Source of the DNA: Actinomycetes bacterium
GTDB taxonomy: Bacteria; Actinomycetota; CALGFH01
Assembly (NCBI GenBank): GCA_030146615.1
Contig: JASLBL010000234.1
Span: 1-20,865 of the forward strand
Length of the DNA: 20,865 nt
Direction of reading: 5' to 3'
Position 1 is the stretch's first letter. Each line of letters opens with the position of its first letter. Below the pieces are notes generated by a model. That model did not search any database. It was not told the DNA's origin and saw nothing but the letters and a program-made list of their open reading frames with translations. Below, in pieces: positions 14,771 to 20,865 of the stretch. The position numbers were made by a program, and so were the translations under genes.

Positions 14771-15869
14771 CTAGGTGACCGCCGCCACCCATTCGCGGTA
14801 GCGCGTGAACCGCCGGTCGACCGCAGCCGGGTCGAGTCCGAAGTCGGTGAGGGAGGACCGATGGGGCGGCCGCCGCGGTGGTGATGATGGCGGCGATCCA
14901 CCGGGTCATACGCTGCCGGGCGGCGCCCGACAGCTCCAGACCCAGCCGGCATACACCCGTTCCACCTCACCGAGCGGGTCGGCCACCAGTGCCTCGTAGC
15001 CCACGTCGCGAAAGTGGGCTGGATCGGCGGCGGCCCTGACGACCAGGCCCGATCCATCTCGCTGGCCCAGAAGTCCAACCACCGCCGGCCCAGCGCGACC
15101 AGGTCGACATGGTGGCTGGAGGCGCTGGCGAGCACGGCGGCCAGGCTGCACCAGCTCACTAACGCCACCGCAGGATCACGGTGGGTCCACACCACCATCG
15201 CCTCCGGGACCTCCCCCAGCAGCGCCCCAAGTCGATCCAGATGAAACGATGACTTCAGCACCGGCCGCGTCCGGGCCGATCGCGTAGCAGCGCCTGCAGG
15301 TGCCGGCGGTAGGTCCGGCATTGCGTGGTCGGGTCGCCTGCAGCCAGCGCAGGTAGCCGGGTGCCGCGACCGGGACGGCCAGCATGCCGGTGTCGCGGAG
15401 TAGCAACACATCCTCCTCTGGGCGCAGGGACGAGACCGGATGGATGTCCCGCAGCCGTGGTGCCATCGACGGGGCCAGGCTTGCCATGGCCGGCGCTCGC
15501 ACGATCCGGGTCGCCCGGTCCAGCCTGACCCGCGGGACCGGGTACGGCCGCCGGAGCTGCTGCCAGAATGGCAGCACGAACGCGGCCGGATCGCATCCAA
15601 GCAGTGCGTGCAGCAGCGTCGTGCCGGTCCGTGGCAGGCCGACCACGACCCAGCGGTCGAGGCACCAGCGTGTCGATGACATCTGGGCGGTGGCGGAGTT
15701 CGTCGTGGAGCCCTGCCTCGGTGACGTCTCGGCGGATTAGCTCGTTGCGTAGCCAGACTCGCCCTATCGGCGTCAGCCGTGCGTCGGCCGGGTCGGTGAG
15801 CGCTACCCGCAGCCCTGGGTCATCTCCGACGACCGGGCGTCCCAGCCGCCGGGACTCCCTTCGACGCAT
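14771..15869 (-). pseudogene. Sulfotransferase, multiply frameshifted
   Basis: Pieces in order on the minus strand are as follows. First comes MRRRESRRLGRPVVGDDPGL with ARLTPIGRVWLRNELIRRDV. After an extra G near 15650 comes the PAPS-binding loop VVVGLPRTGTTLLHALLGCD. After a lost base near 15335 comes DPTTQCRTYRRHLQALLRD. After another near 15265 come PVLKSSFHLDRLGALLGEVP and MVVWTHRDPAVALVSWCSL. After a shift near 15040 come ADPAHFRDVGYEALVADPLG and EVERVYAGW. After two more shifts (about 14940 and 14860) the end SSLTDFGLDPAAVDRRFTRY closes at a TAG at 14773-14771. All elements of a PAPS-dependent sulfotransferase (P-loop RTGTT, 3'-phosphate-binding RDP) are present, but six indels prevent one product. 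The N-terminal start is uncertain. Confidence 0.75.
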
Positions 15870-16302
15870 CTCGTGCTCATCGAGACGCCCAATTGACCGT
15901 CCTGCTCGCCGAAGGCAGCTACGACAGAATTCCCCGCGATCACCTTGATGGTCCCACATCCAGATATTGTGGTCATGTCGCAGGAGGTATCTGTCAGCAC
16001 TTGGACTGCCAAGGGGAGCTACGCCGCGGTCCGCCACGTGCGCGAACAATCCCGCTGCTCCGTACCATGCCAGACGACCAACCACCCGATACCGTGCCGT
16101 TCCCGGGAGCCTGACTATAGCCACCTTCGGCTGCATATCCGCCCGTACTCCGATGCCCGGCCGCTTGGGTCGATCTCGGAGCACGATCGGCGCGATGCTG
16201 CCACGGCTGGGAACTGTCGGAACCTTACAGGTTTCGGTGACGCGATGACGGCCTATGCGCCGCCTGATCGGCGTCATCGCGCGAGCCAAGGGAGCTGGTT
16301 GC
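15870..16302. other. Divergent intergenic stretch, nothing recognised
   Basis: About 430 bases between the sulfotransferase remnant (minus) and the Rieske oxidoreductase (plus). Long minus-strand frames cross it, but I recognise no family. It probably holds the promoter of the oxidoreductase; no clear boxes seen. Confidence 0.45.
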
Positions 16303-17823
16303 ATGGAAGGATGGGACGGTAACGTTTCCTACTGGGTGGCGACCACGCCCGAGACCGACTTCCCCAGCTATCCGGGCGGTGGCCTGAAGGTCGACGTGGC
16401 CGTGCTGGGCGCCGGGATCACCGGGCTCACCACCGCGCTCCTGCTGCAGCAGGCCGGCGCCTCGGTGGCCGTGGTCGAGGCCGGCCGGGTCGCCTGCGGC
16501 GTGACCGGCTACACCACCGCCAAGGTGACCTCCCTGCACGGCCTGACCTACGCCAAGCTCACGAGCACGTTCGGAGCAGAGGGGGCTCGGATCTACGGCG
16601 AGGCCAACCAGGCCGGCCTGGAGCTGATCGCCCGCCTGGTCCAGCAGCTGGGCATCGACTGTGACTTCGAGCGCCTTCCCGCCTTCACCTACACCGAGGA
16701 CCCCCAGCGGGTCTCGGCCATCGAGGAGGAGGTGGAGGCGGCCCAGCAGGCCGGCCTGCCCGCCTCCTTCAGCACCGACATCGGCCTGCCCTTCCCGGTG
16801 CAGGGGGCGGTCCGGTTCGAGGGCCAGGCCCAGTTCCATCCCCGCAGGTTCTGCCTCGGCCTCGCCGAAGCCATCGACCGGGACGGCGGCCAGATCTTCG
16901 AGCGGACCCGAGTGGTCAACCTCCGGCCCGGCACTCCCTGCACGGTCGACACCGAGCATGGCCGCCTGCGGGCCGACCAGGTCGTGCTCGCCACCCACCT
17001 GCCCTTCTTCGACCCGGCCGGCCTGTTCGCCAAGACCTCCCCGTCCCGCTCCTATGCGGCCGCGGTGACCCTGGCCGAACCCGCGCCACCCGGCATGTAC
17101 CTCAGCGCCGACCCGGCCACCCGCTCGGTCCGGCCGCTGGTGGGTGGCAGCCGCCAGGCGGTCCTGGCCGGCGAGGAGCACAAGACCGGCCACGGCCGCG
17201 ACACCCGCACCCACTACCAGGCGCTCGAGGAGTGGGCGCGCGAGCGCTTCCGGCTGGAGTCGGTGGATTACCGCTGGTCGGCACAGGACTACCTGCCCGC
17301 CGACAGCGTCCCCTACATCGGCCGGCTCGTCCCCGGCTACGGGCGGCTGCACGTGGCGACCGGATTCAAGAAGTGGGGCATGACCCACAGCGCGGTCGCC
17401 GCCATGCTGCTGCGCGACCAGATCACCGGCCGCCCCAACCCCTGGTCGGGGCTGTTCCGAGCCACCCGCCTGCACCCGCTGGCCTCGGTCAAGGAGCTGG
17501 CCGTCCACAACCTCGACGTCGGCCTGCGCTTTGCCGGCGACCGGCTCCTGACCCTACGCCCCGCACCCGCCGGGGAACTGGCGCCGGGAGAGGCCGGGAT
17601 CCGCGAGCTGGACGGCGAGAAGGTGGCCGCCTACCGCGACCCCGACGGCCGGCTGCACGCAGTCTCGGGCCGCTGCACCCACCTCGGCTGCCTGGTGGCC
17701 TGGAATGCGGCCGAGCGCAGCTGGGACTGTCCCTGCCACGGCTCCCGCTACACCTATGACGGCCAGGTCATCCAGGGCCCAGCCGTCGACGACCTGGCCC
17801 CACGGCGCGTCGAGGAGTCGTGA
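16303..17823 (+). CDS. FAD-dependent oxidoreductase with C-terminal Rieske [2Fe-2S] domain
   Basis: The 506-residue protein has an N-terminal FAD-binding fold (VDVAVLGAGITGLTTALLLQ, GxGxxG near residues 34-39) and a DAO-type catalytic domain. It continues with VPYIGRLVPGYGRLHVATGF and KKWGMTHSAVAA, where FAD is contacted again. A C-terminal Rieske domain shows CTHLGC and, after 12 residues, CPCHGS, giving the complete Cys-His/Cys-His cluster ligands. The architecture matches B. subtilis YhfW-like oxidoreductases, which couple a flavin to a Rieske cluster; the substrate is unknown. The start at 16303 has AAGGGAG about 9 nt upstream, and the alternative ATG at 16255 adds only low-complexity residues. 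No mutation is seen. It stands alone, flanked by decayed genes. Confidence 0.9.
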   Translation: MEGWDGNVSYWVATTPETDFPSYPGGGLKVDVAVLGAGITGLTTALLLQQAGASVAVVEAGRVACGVTGYTTAKVTSLHGLTYAKLTSTFGAEGARIYGEANQAGLELIARLVQQLGIDCDFERLPAFTYTEDPQRVSAIEEEVEAAQQAGLPASFSTDIGLPFPVQGAVRFEGQAQFHPRRFCLGLAEAIDRDGGQIFERTRVVNLRPGTPCTVDTEHGRLRADQVVLATHLPFFDPAGLFAKTSPSRSYAAAVTLAEPAPPGMYLSADPATRSVRPLVGGSRQAVLAGEEHKTGHGRDTRTHYQALEEWARERFRLESVDYRWSAQDYLPADSVPYIGRLVPGYGRLHVATGFKKWGMTHSAVAAMLLRDQITGRPNPWSGLFRATRLHPLASVKELAVHNLDVGLRFAGDRLLTLRPAPAGELAPGEAGIRELDGEKVAAYRDPDGRLHAVSGRCTHLGCLVAWNAAERSWDCPCHGSRYTYDGQVIQGPAVDDLAPRRVEES

Positions 17824-17824
17824 A

Positions 17825-17851
17825 CCAGGTGCACGGTGCTCGAGCGCCTGG
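17825..17851 (+). terminator. Hairpin directly after Rieske oxidoreductase stop
   Basis: CCAGGTGC and GCGCCTGG pair over eight bases (one G-U wobble in RNA) around an 11-base loop, starting one base after the TGA. No T-tract. Plausible terminator of the oxidoreductase transcript. Confidence 0.35.
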
Positions 17852-17984
17852 CGGCGGGCTCGCCGGTCGTTCGTCAGCGGTCACGGCGTAACACGACGCC
17901 GAGCCGGTCGGTGGGCCCTTGGAGCATGGCGTGGTTGGCTCCACAGACCAGCTCGCGGTGCTGGGCGGCGATGCGGTCGATTCC

Positions 17985-18302
17985 GCCCACCCGGCACCGG
18001 CTGGAGAGCCTGGAGGACGCCGCCATCCCCTCACGCATCATCGATGAGCTGATGGGACATGCGAGCGGCGCCGCGACCGCGGCGCCGGCGGCAGCCCGAT
18101 GGGCCGGGTCTACCGGGAGACGACCCCGGCGATGGTGGCCCGGGTGACCGCCGCGCTGGACGAGCGCATTGGCCGCGCTCTGGCGGTTGCTGCACGAGCT
18201 CAGGGATTCGCGGGCGGTCGACGGCGGAGAGGGCCTTTGAGCTGGGGTGGAGCTGAGGGATTTGAACCCCTGACCCCTTGCATGCCATTGATGCTCGGAT
18301 AG
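17985..18302 (+). pseudogene. Tyrosine-recombinase (phage-type integrase) C-terminal remnant
   Basis: The plus strand reads LEDAAIPSRIIDELMGHASG, the helix before and including the LMGH box of tyrosine recombinases. After a one-base loss near 18068 it reads SPMGRVYRETTPAMVARVTA and then ALDERIGRALAVAARA, where the Tyr of VYRETT is the expected nucleophile. The upstream catalytic Arg and the HxxR box are gone, so the enzyme is dead. The frame runs out through WGGAEGFEPLTPCMPLMLG, a translation typical of integrases whose 3' end abuts a tRNA-derived attachment site. It indicates a former integrative element. Confidence 0.7.
18246..18288 (-). tRNA. tRNA 3'-end-like fragment, probable attachment-site relic
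   Basis: The minus strand reads ATGGCATGCAAGGGGTCAGG followed by GGTTCAAATCCCTCAGCTCC. It carries the TTCAAAT T-loop and a 3' acceptor-like end as in an alanine-type tRNA 3' half (anticodon TGC context). The 5' half is missing and one base of the T-stem seems lost, so it is not a functional tRNA. It lies directly at the 3' end of the integrase remnant, as att cores do. Confidence 0.55.
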
Positions 18303-18703
18303 TTCACGTCGCCACGCACCACCTCACTTACCCACGCAACCGAGCAGGTGGAAGGCGCTGGCCCCTGCGTGGTTTATGGCACGAACGCCGGTGCCGGCAG
18401 CCCTCGACCGCAAGCTGACCGCACCTGAGGTGCACCGCTGTCCTCGGACGAGTTGAAGGTAGGGTCATCGCTCGGAGCGCCGGCCCCCAACGGCGACCAG
18501 CCCCACCGGCACGGCGGTGCGCTAACCCGTCCGGCTCGGCCAGTGCCACCCGGCACGAGGGAGCGGCGAGCGGGACGATGCCTGCGGGTGGCTCGACACG
18601 TCGTGCGGCGGGAATCCGCAACGTGGAGAAGGAGCTTGCCTGAGGAGCATCCATATACCTAGGTTCATCCCCTCAGGTACGGCTCCGATGGCATCGCAAC
18701 GAT
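18303..18703. other. Intergenic stretch, nothing recognised
   Basis: About 400 bases between the attachment-site relic and the TetR gene. No gene family is recognised. A 7-bp inverted repeat (CCTGAGG at 18639-18645, CCTCAGG at 18671-18677) just after the TetR stop may act in termination. Confidence 0.45.
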
Positions 18704-19288
18704 TCAGCGCGAAGGGCGCAACCCCGCCAGCGTGACCCTGACGAGCCGGCGGACCGCAGCCTTGGACGGCAGGCTGCTGGCTGCGCCGAGGGCGTGGACG
18801 CAGTAGCTGGCGAGCTCGTCAGGCGCGACGTCATCGCGCAGGCCGCCGGTCGCTGCGGCCTCGGTCAGCAGGTCCTTGATCAGGGTATGGACATGCTGCT
18901 GGGCTCGGGTGAGGTGTGCACCGCGATGCAGGAGTGCGGCGAGTTCGGGGCCGGGGTGCTCGTGGGAAAAGCGGTCATGGGAGATGAATGCGTAGGCCTC
19001 CAGCGCGGCTTCCAGCCGCTGGCCCGCGTCGCCAGCGTGGTCGCGGAGTTCCTCGAGCTGTGCGAGGTGAGCGGTGATCTGACGTTCGTGCCAGGCGAAC
19101 AGGATCGCTTCGACGTCTGGGAAATACTTGTACAAGGTCGCCCGTCCGATGCCGGTGGTCTCGGCGATCTGCGACATCGTCACCGACAACAGCCCGTGCT
19201 CGGCCACCAGCGCCGCGGTGGTGTCGAGGATGGCGTTCCGCACCGCCGCGCGGTGCGCCTCGATCGTGTCATTCCATAGTCTCGGCAC
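18704..19288 (-). CDS. TetR-family transcriptional regulator
   Basis: The 194-residue protein (GTG start at 19288, VPRLWNDTIEAHRAAVRNAI) has the TetR DNA-binding domain. AILDTTAALVAEHGLLSVTM and SQIAETTGIGRATLYKYFPD form the helix-turn-helix at about residues 20-60. The C-terminal ligand domain is poorly conserved, as is usual, and includes HEHPGPELAALLHRGAHLTR. A -10-like TATACT (19300-19295) ends 6 nt before the GTG and no ribosome site is visible, which suggests a leaderless transcript. The gene diverges from a small membrane protein gene at 19396, and a 17-bp palindrome sits between them. By analogy it represses that operon, and possibly itself. The inducer is unknown. Confidence 0.85.
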   Translation of the reverse strand: MPRLWNDTIEAHRAAVRNAILDTTAALVAEHGLLSVTMSQIAETTGIGRATLYKYFPDVEAILFAWHERQITAHLAQLEELRDHAGDAGQRLEAALEAYAFISHDRFSHEHPGPELAALLHRGAHLTRAQQHVHTLIKDLLTEAAATGGLRDDVAPDELASYCVHALGAASSLPSKAAVRRLVRVTLAGLRPSR

Positions 19289-19327
19289 CCCGACAGTATA
19301 CGCCGCGACGCACCTGGAACACTTCGA

Positions 19328-19357
19328 CTCGACATAGTCACTATGTCTCGATAAGCT
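19328..19357 (+). promoter_or_regulatory. Putative promoter of membrane operon with TetR operator (19331-19347)
   Basis: GACATAGT-C-ACTATGTC is a perfect 17-bp palindrome at 19331-19347. It lies between a possible -35 (TCGACA, 19328-19333) and -10 (TAAGCT, 19352-19357) with an 18-base spacer, so a bound TetR dimer would block polymerase. The boxes are weak matches; the palindrome is certain. Confidence 0.6.
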
Positions 19358-19395
19358 ACTGTCGCCATGACCCGAGGCACGACCGAGGAGGCTCC

Positions 19396-19668
19396 ATGGC
19401 TGACCCGCCCCGCCGTCGCGACCCGGCCGGTGTGGGAGCCGACCCGGCTCCGCCCCCTCGCATGCCACGCTGGGTCAAGCTGTCCTTGATCCTGGTGGCC
19501 CTCCTGGTCCTCCTGGTCGTCATCGTGACGCTCATCGCCGGTGGTGGCCACGGCCCGAGTCGCCACGCGCCTGGCATCCAAGCACCGCCCATCAGCGTCA
19601 CCGTGGACTTCACGCTGTCCGGCGGTGGCCTCGGGGGCCACGTACCGGCCGAGGTCAACGATCGATGA
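19396..19668 (+). CDS. Small single-pass membrane protein
   Basis: The 90-residue protein has a Pro/Arg-rich N-terminus, one strongly hydrophobic segment (VKLSLILVALLVLLVVIVTL, about residues 26-45) and a Gly-rich external part containing ISVTVDFTLSGGGLGGHV. I do not recognise a family. The start at 19396 has GAGGAGG with good spacing, and the stop overlaps the next start as ATGA, so both proteins are translated together. The divergent TetR gene and its operator make this the first gene of a regulated two-gene membrane operon. Confidence 0.7.
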   Translation: MADPPRRRDPAGVGADPAPPPRMPRWVKLSLILVALLVLLVVIVTLIAGGGHGPSRHAPGIQAPPISVTVDFTLSGGGLGGHVPAEVNDR

Positions 19669-20207
19669 GGGTGAGACCCGGCCTCCGCAAGTTCGCGCTC
19701 ACGGCGCATCTCGCCTTCTCGGTCGGCTGGATCGGTGCGGTTGTCGCATACCTGGCGCTCGGCGTCTCCGCCGGTACCAGCCAGGACCCCCAAGCGATCC
19801 GTGCCGCCTGGATCGCGATGGAGTTGACCGGCTGGTTCGTCATCGTCCCATTGGCCCTCGCTGCGCTCCTGACCGGGCTGGTCATGTCACTGATCACCCC
19901 GTGGGGCTTGCTCCGGCACTATTGGGTCCTGATCGCCCTCGTGCTGACCATCCTTGCCACCGTGGTCTTGCTGTTGCACATGCCGACCGTGAGCTCCCTG
20001 GCAGACGTGGCACGAAAGGCCGATGGTGCCGACCTCCGCGGGCTTGGAGGCGACCTCTTCCATCCCGGGCTCGGCCTTGTGGTGTTGCTCGTGATCACGG
20101 TGCTCAATGTCTACAAGCCGCGAGGCTTGACCCGGTACGGGTGGCGGAAGCAGCAGGAGCAGCTTCGCAAGACATCGGCGACCACAGGCGGAACTGTCCA
20201 ACCCTGA
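19665..20207 (+). CDS. Four-helix integral membrane protein (DUF2269-like), paralogue of the one at 6108-6755
   Basis: The 180-residue protein has four hydrophobic helices. The first begins KFALTAHLAFSVGWIGAVVA. The third follows PWGLLRHYWVLIALVLT, and the last is LVVLLVITVLNVYKPRGLTR. The helix pattern, the GLxRxxWV box and the KPxG ending match the membrane protein at 6108-6755, so they are paralogues from one family of unknown function. It is joined to the preceding small membrane protein by an ATGA overlap. A TetR repressor probably controls the pair. Similar TetR-membrane protein pairs often respond to small lipophilic compounds, which is inference only. Confidence 0.75.
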   Translation: MRVRPGLRKFALTAHLAFSVGWIGAVVAYLALGVSAGTSQDPQAIRAAWIAMELTGWFVIVPLALAALLTGLVMSLITPWGLLRHYWVLIALVLTILATVVLLLHMPTVSSLADVARKADGADLRGLGGDLFHPGLGLVVLLVITVLNVYKPRGLTRYGWRKQQEQLRKTSATTGGTVQP

Positions 20208-20224
20208 GGGAGCTGATCAAGCCG

Positions 20225-20478
20225 ACGTGCTGGCCGCCAGGGCGGTGCTCGTCCTCCCACTTGTCGGCCCAGGCGTCGGTGGCCGCCTGGTCGATCTGGA
20301 GCCCGGGGCGCATCTCAACGCTGAGTAGGGCGTCGCCCGGCCCGGCGTTCCACCACTGGGGTGTCCCGGCCGAGACCAGCGGCTGCTCGGCGCGGGCGAG
20401 CAGCCGCTCCTGCTCGCCGATCATGACCCTGATCGTCCCTGAGCGGACCGAGAAATGCTCGCTCTGATAGTCGTCTCT
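20225..20478 (-). pseudogene. Cupin-domain protein scrap
   Basis: The minus strand gives DDYQSEHFSVRSGTIRVMIG, EQERLLA, then VSAGTPQWWNAGPGDALLSV and EMRPGLQID. These are the two beta-barrel motifs of a small cupin (EEHFxVxSGTxRVxIG and PAGTPHWWxNAG). The frame has no start and no intact C-terminus, and parts are missing, so it is a remnant. Confidence 0.55.
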
Positions 20479-20638
20479 TGACCGTCAGCCCTGGAGGAAG
20501 GAAACTTCGCCGGTTCGGGGAAAAGAGGCATTATGCGCCGTCCTGCGATGCTTTGGCGGCTAAAGCCTGACAATAGTGTCTCAGCACGGGCTCCTCCTCG
20601 GCAGCAGCCACCGCGGCTGTACCGCTGAAGGAGGGTGC

Positions 20639-20865
20639 ATGCGACGCCTGATCCATATCCTCGTGCTCGTCGCCACAACCGCCGCGCTCCTTGCTCTCCC
20701 GCTCCCGGCATCGGCACGCCACATCCCGGTAGAGAGCGAGTTTGAGCACACCGACAACATGCACCTGGTCGGCTTCTCGCCAAGAGGCAACACCATCGAC
20801 CCCTTCACCGCCAACACCGACCTGGCGTTCTGGCGCAACCTCGCGTTTCAGGGCCACTACGACGG
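20639..20865 (+). CDS. Secreted LVIVD-repeat-like protein, 3' end outside window
   Basis: The ATG at 20639 follows AAGGAGGG. The product begins MRRLIHILVLVATTAALLAL and ends its hydrophobic stretch at PLPASARH, a clear Sec signal peptide with likely cleavage after ASA. The mature part reads HTDNMHLVGFSPRGNTIDPF and TDLAFWRNLAFQGHYDG, which resembles the start of LVIVD-repeat proteins (NSDLAFWGNYAYxGxYDGF), predicted extracellular beta-propellers of unknown function. The window ends after 75 codons. No frame damage is visible. Confidence 0.7.
   Translation, partial: MRRLIHILVLVATTAALLALPLPASARHIPVESEFEHTDNMHLVGFSPRGNTIDPFTANTDLAFWRNLAFQGHYD

Noticed and set aside
16225..17508. Minus-strand frame of 427 codons opposite the Rieske oxidoreductase
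   Set aside because: Antisense shadow caused by GC-rich third positions; low-complexity Gly/Val/Arg sequence.
17874..17972. Minus-strand piece AAQHRELVCGANHAMLQG before a stop
   Set aside because: It looks like a protein tail, but I could not place it in any family, so it is not called as a gene.
1..20865. CRISPR array, rRNA genes or complete biosynthetic cluster
   Set aside because: No regularly spaced repeats, no rRNA sequence, and no set of biosynthetic enzymes was found.

Overview
The window is high-GC DNA with actinobacterial gene content: a LAL-type LuxR regulator, DUF5996, a Cys-less DksA/TraR-like protein, RibD/DHFR-like reductases, a ClpX-type zinc-finger protein and a rifampicin monooxygenase behind what looks like a rifamycin-associated element (RAE). 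It most resembles an accessory region of a soil actinomycete chromosome. About half of it is intact genes. The rest is recognisable fragments of genes carrying single-base frameshifts and internal deletions.

Layout. 1-706: C-terminal end of a cation/proton antiporter fused to a rhodanese domain. An in-frame TGA replaces the second Cys of the YCxCP-type motif and is followed by a hairpin at bacterial-SECIS distance, so this is a candidate selenoprotein. 813-2441: DUF5996 protein and the DksA/TraR-like protein. 2421-4239 (minus): RAE, remnant of a glycosyltransferase (rgt-like), intact rifampicin monooxygenase (rox-like), then a remnant of a HelR/HelD-type helicase. This looks like a collapsed rifamycin-resistance cluster in which only rox survives. 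4264-4958: orphan terminator, DUF899 pseudogene and a 106-bp inverted-repeat element. 4959-7230 (minus): AraC-type pseudogene, four-helix membrane protein and two RibD/DHFR-family reductases, arranged like one operon. 7231-8072: small gene scraps. 8073-10823 (minus): full-length LAL regulator broken by two frameshifts. 10932-11700: IS5-like transposase scrap and a frameshifted DoxX-like gene.

12070-12665: a HTH plus double ClpX-type zinc-finger protein whose start codon lies inside a perfect 12+12-bp palindrome. 12959-13752 (minus): AraC tail scrap, VOC scrap and an intact VOC protein. 13783-15869 (minus): intact SGNH/GDSL hydrolase preceded by a multiply frameshifted sulfotransferase. 16303-17823: FAD oxidoreductase with a C-terminal Rieske domain. 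17985-18302: tyrosine-recombinase remnant running into a tRNA 3'-end-like sequence, the scar of an integrated element. 18704-20207: a TetR gene divergent from a small single-TM protein and a four-TM protein, with a 17-bp palindrome in the plus-strand promoter. 20225-20865: cupin scrap and the 5' end of a secreted LVIVD-repeat-like protein.

The main points for follow-up are the TGA/SECIS arrangement in the rhodanese domain, the RAE-rgt'-rox-helR' relic, the palindrome-covered zinc-finger gene, and the density of decayed genes among intact ones. All family names come from recognising motifs by eye; no database search was possible.
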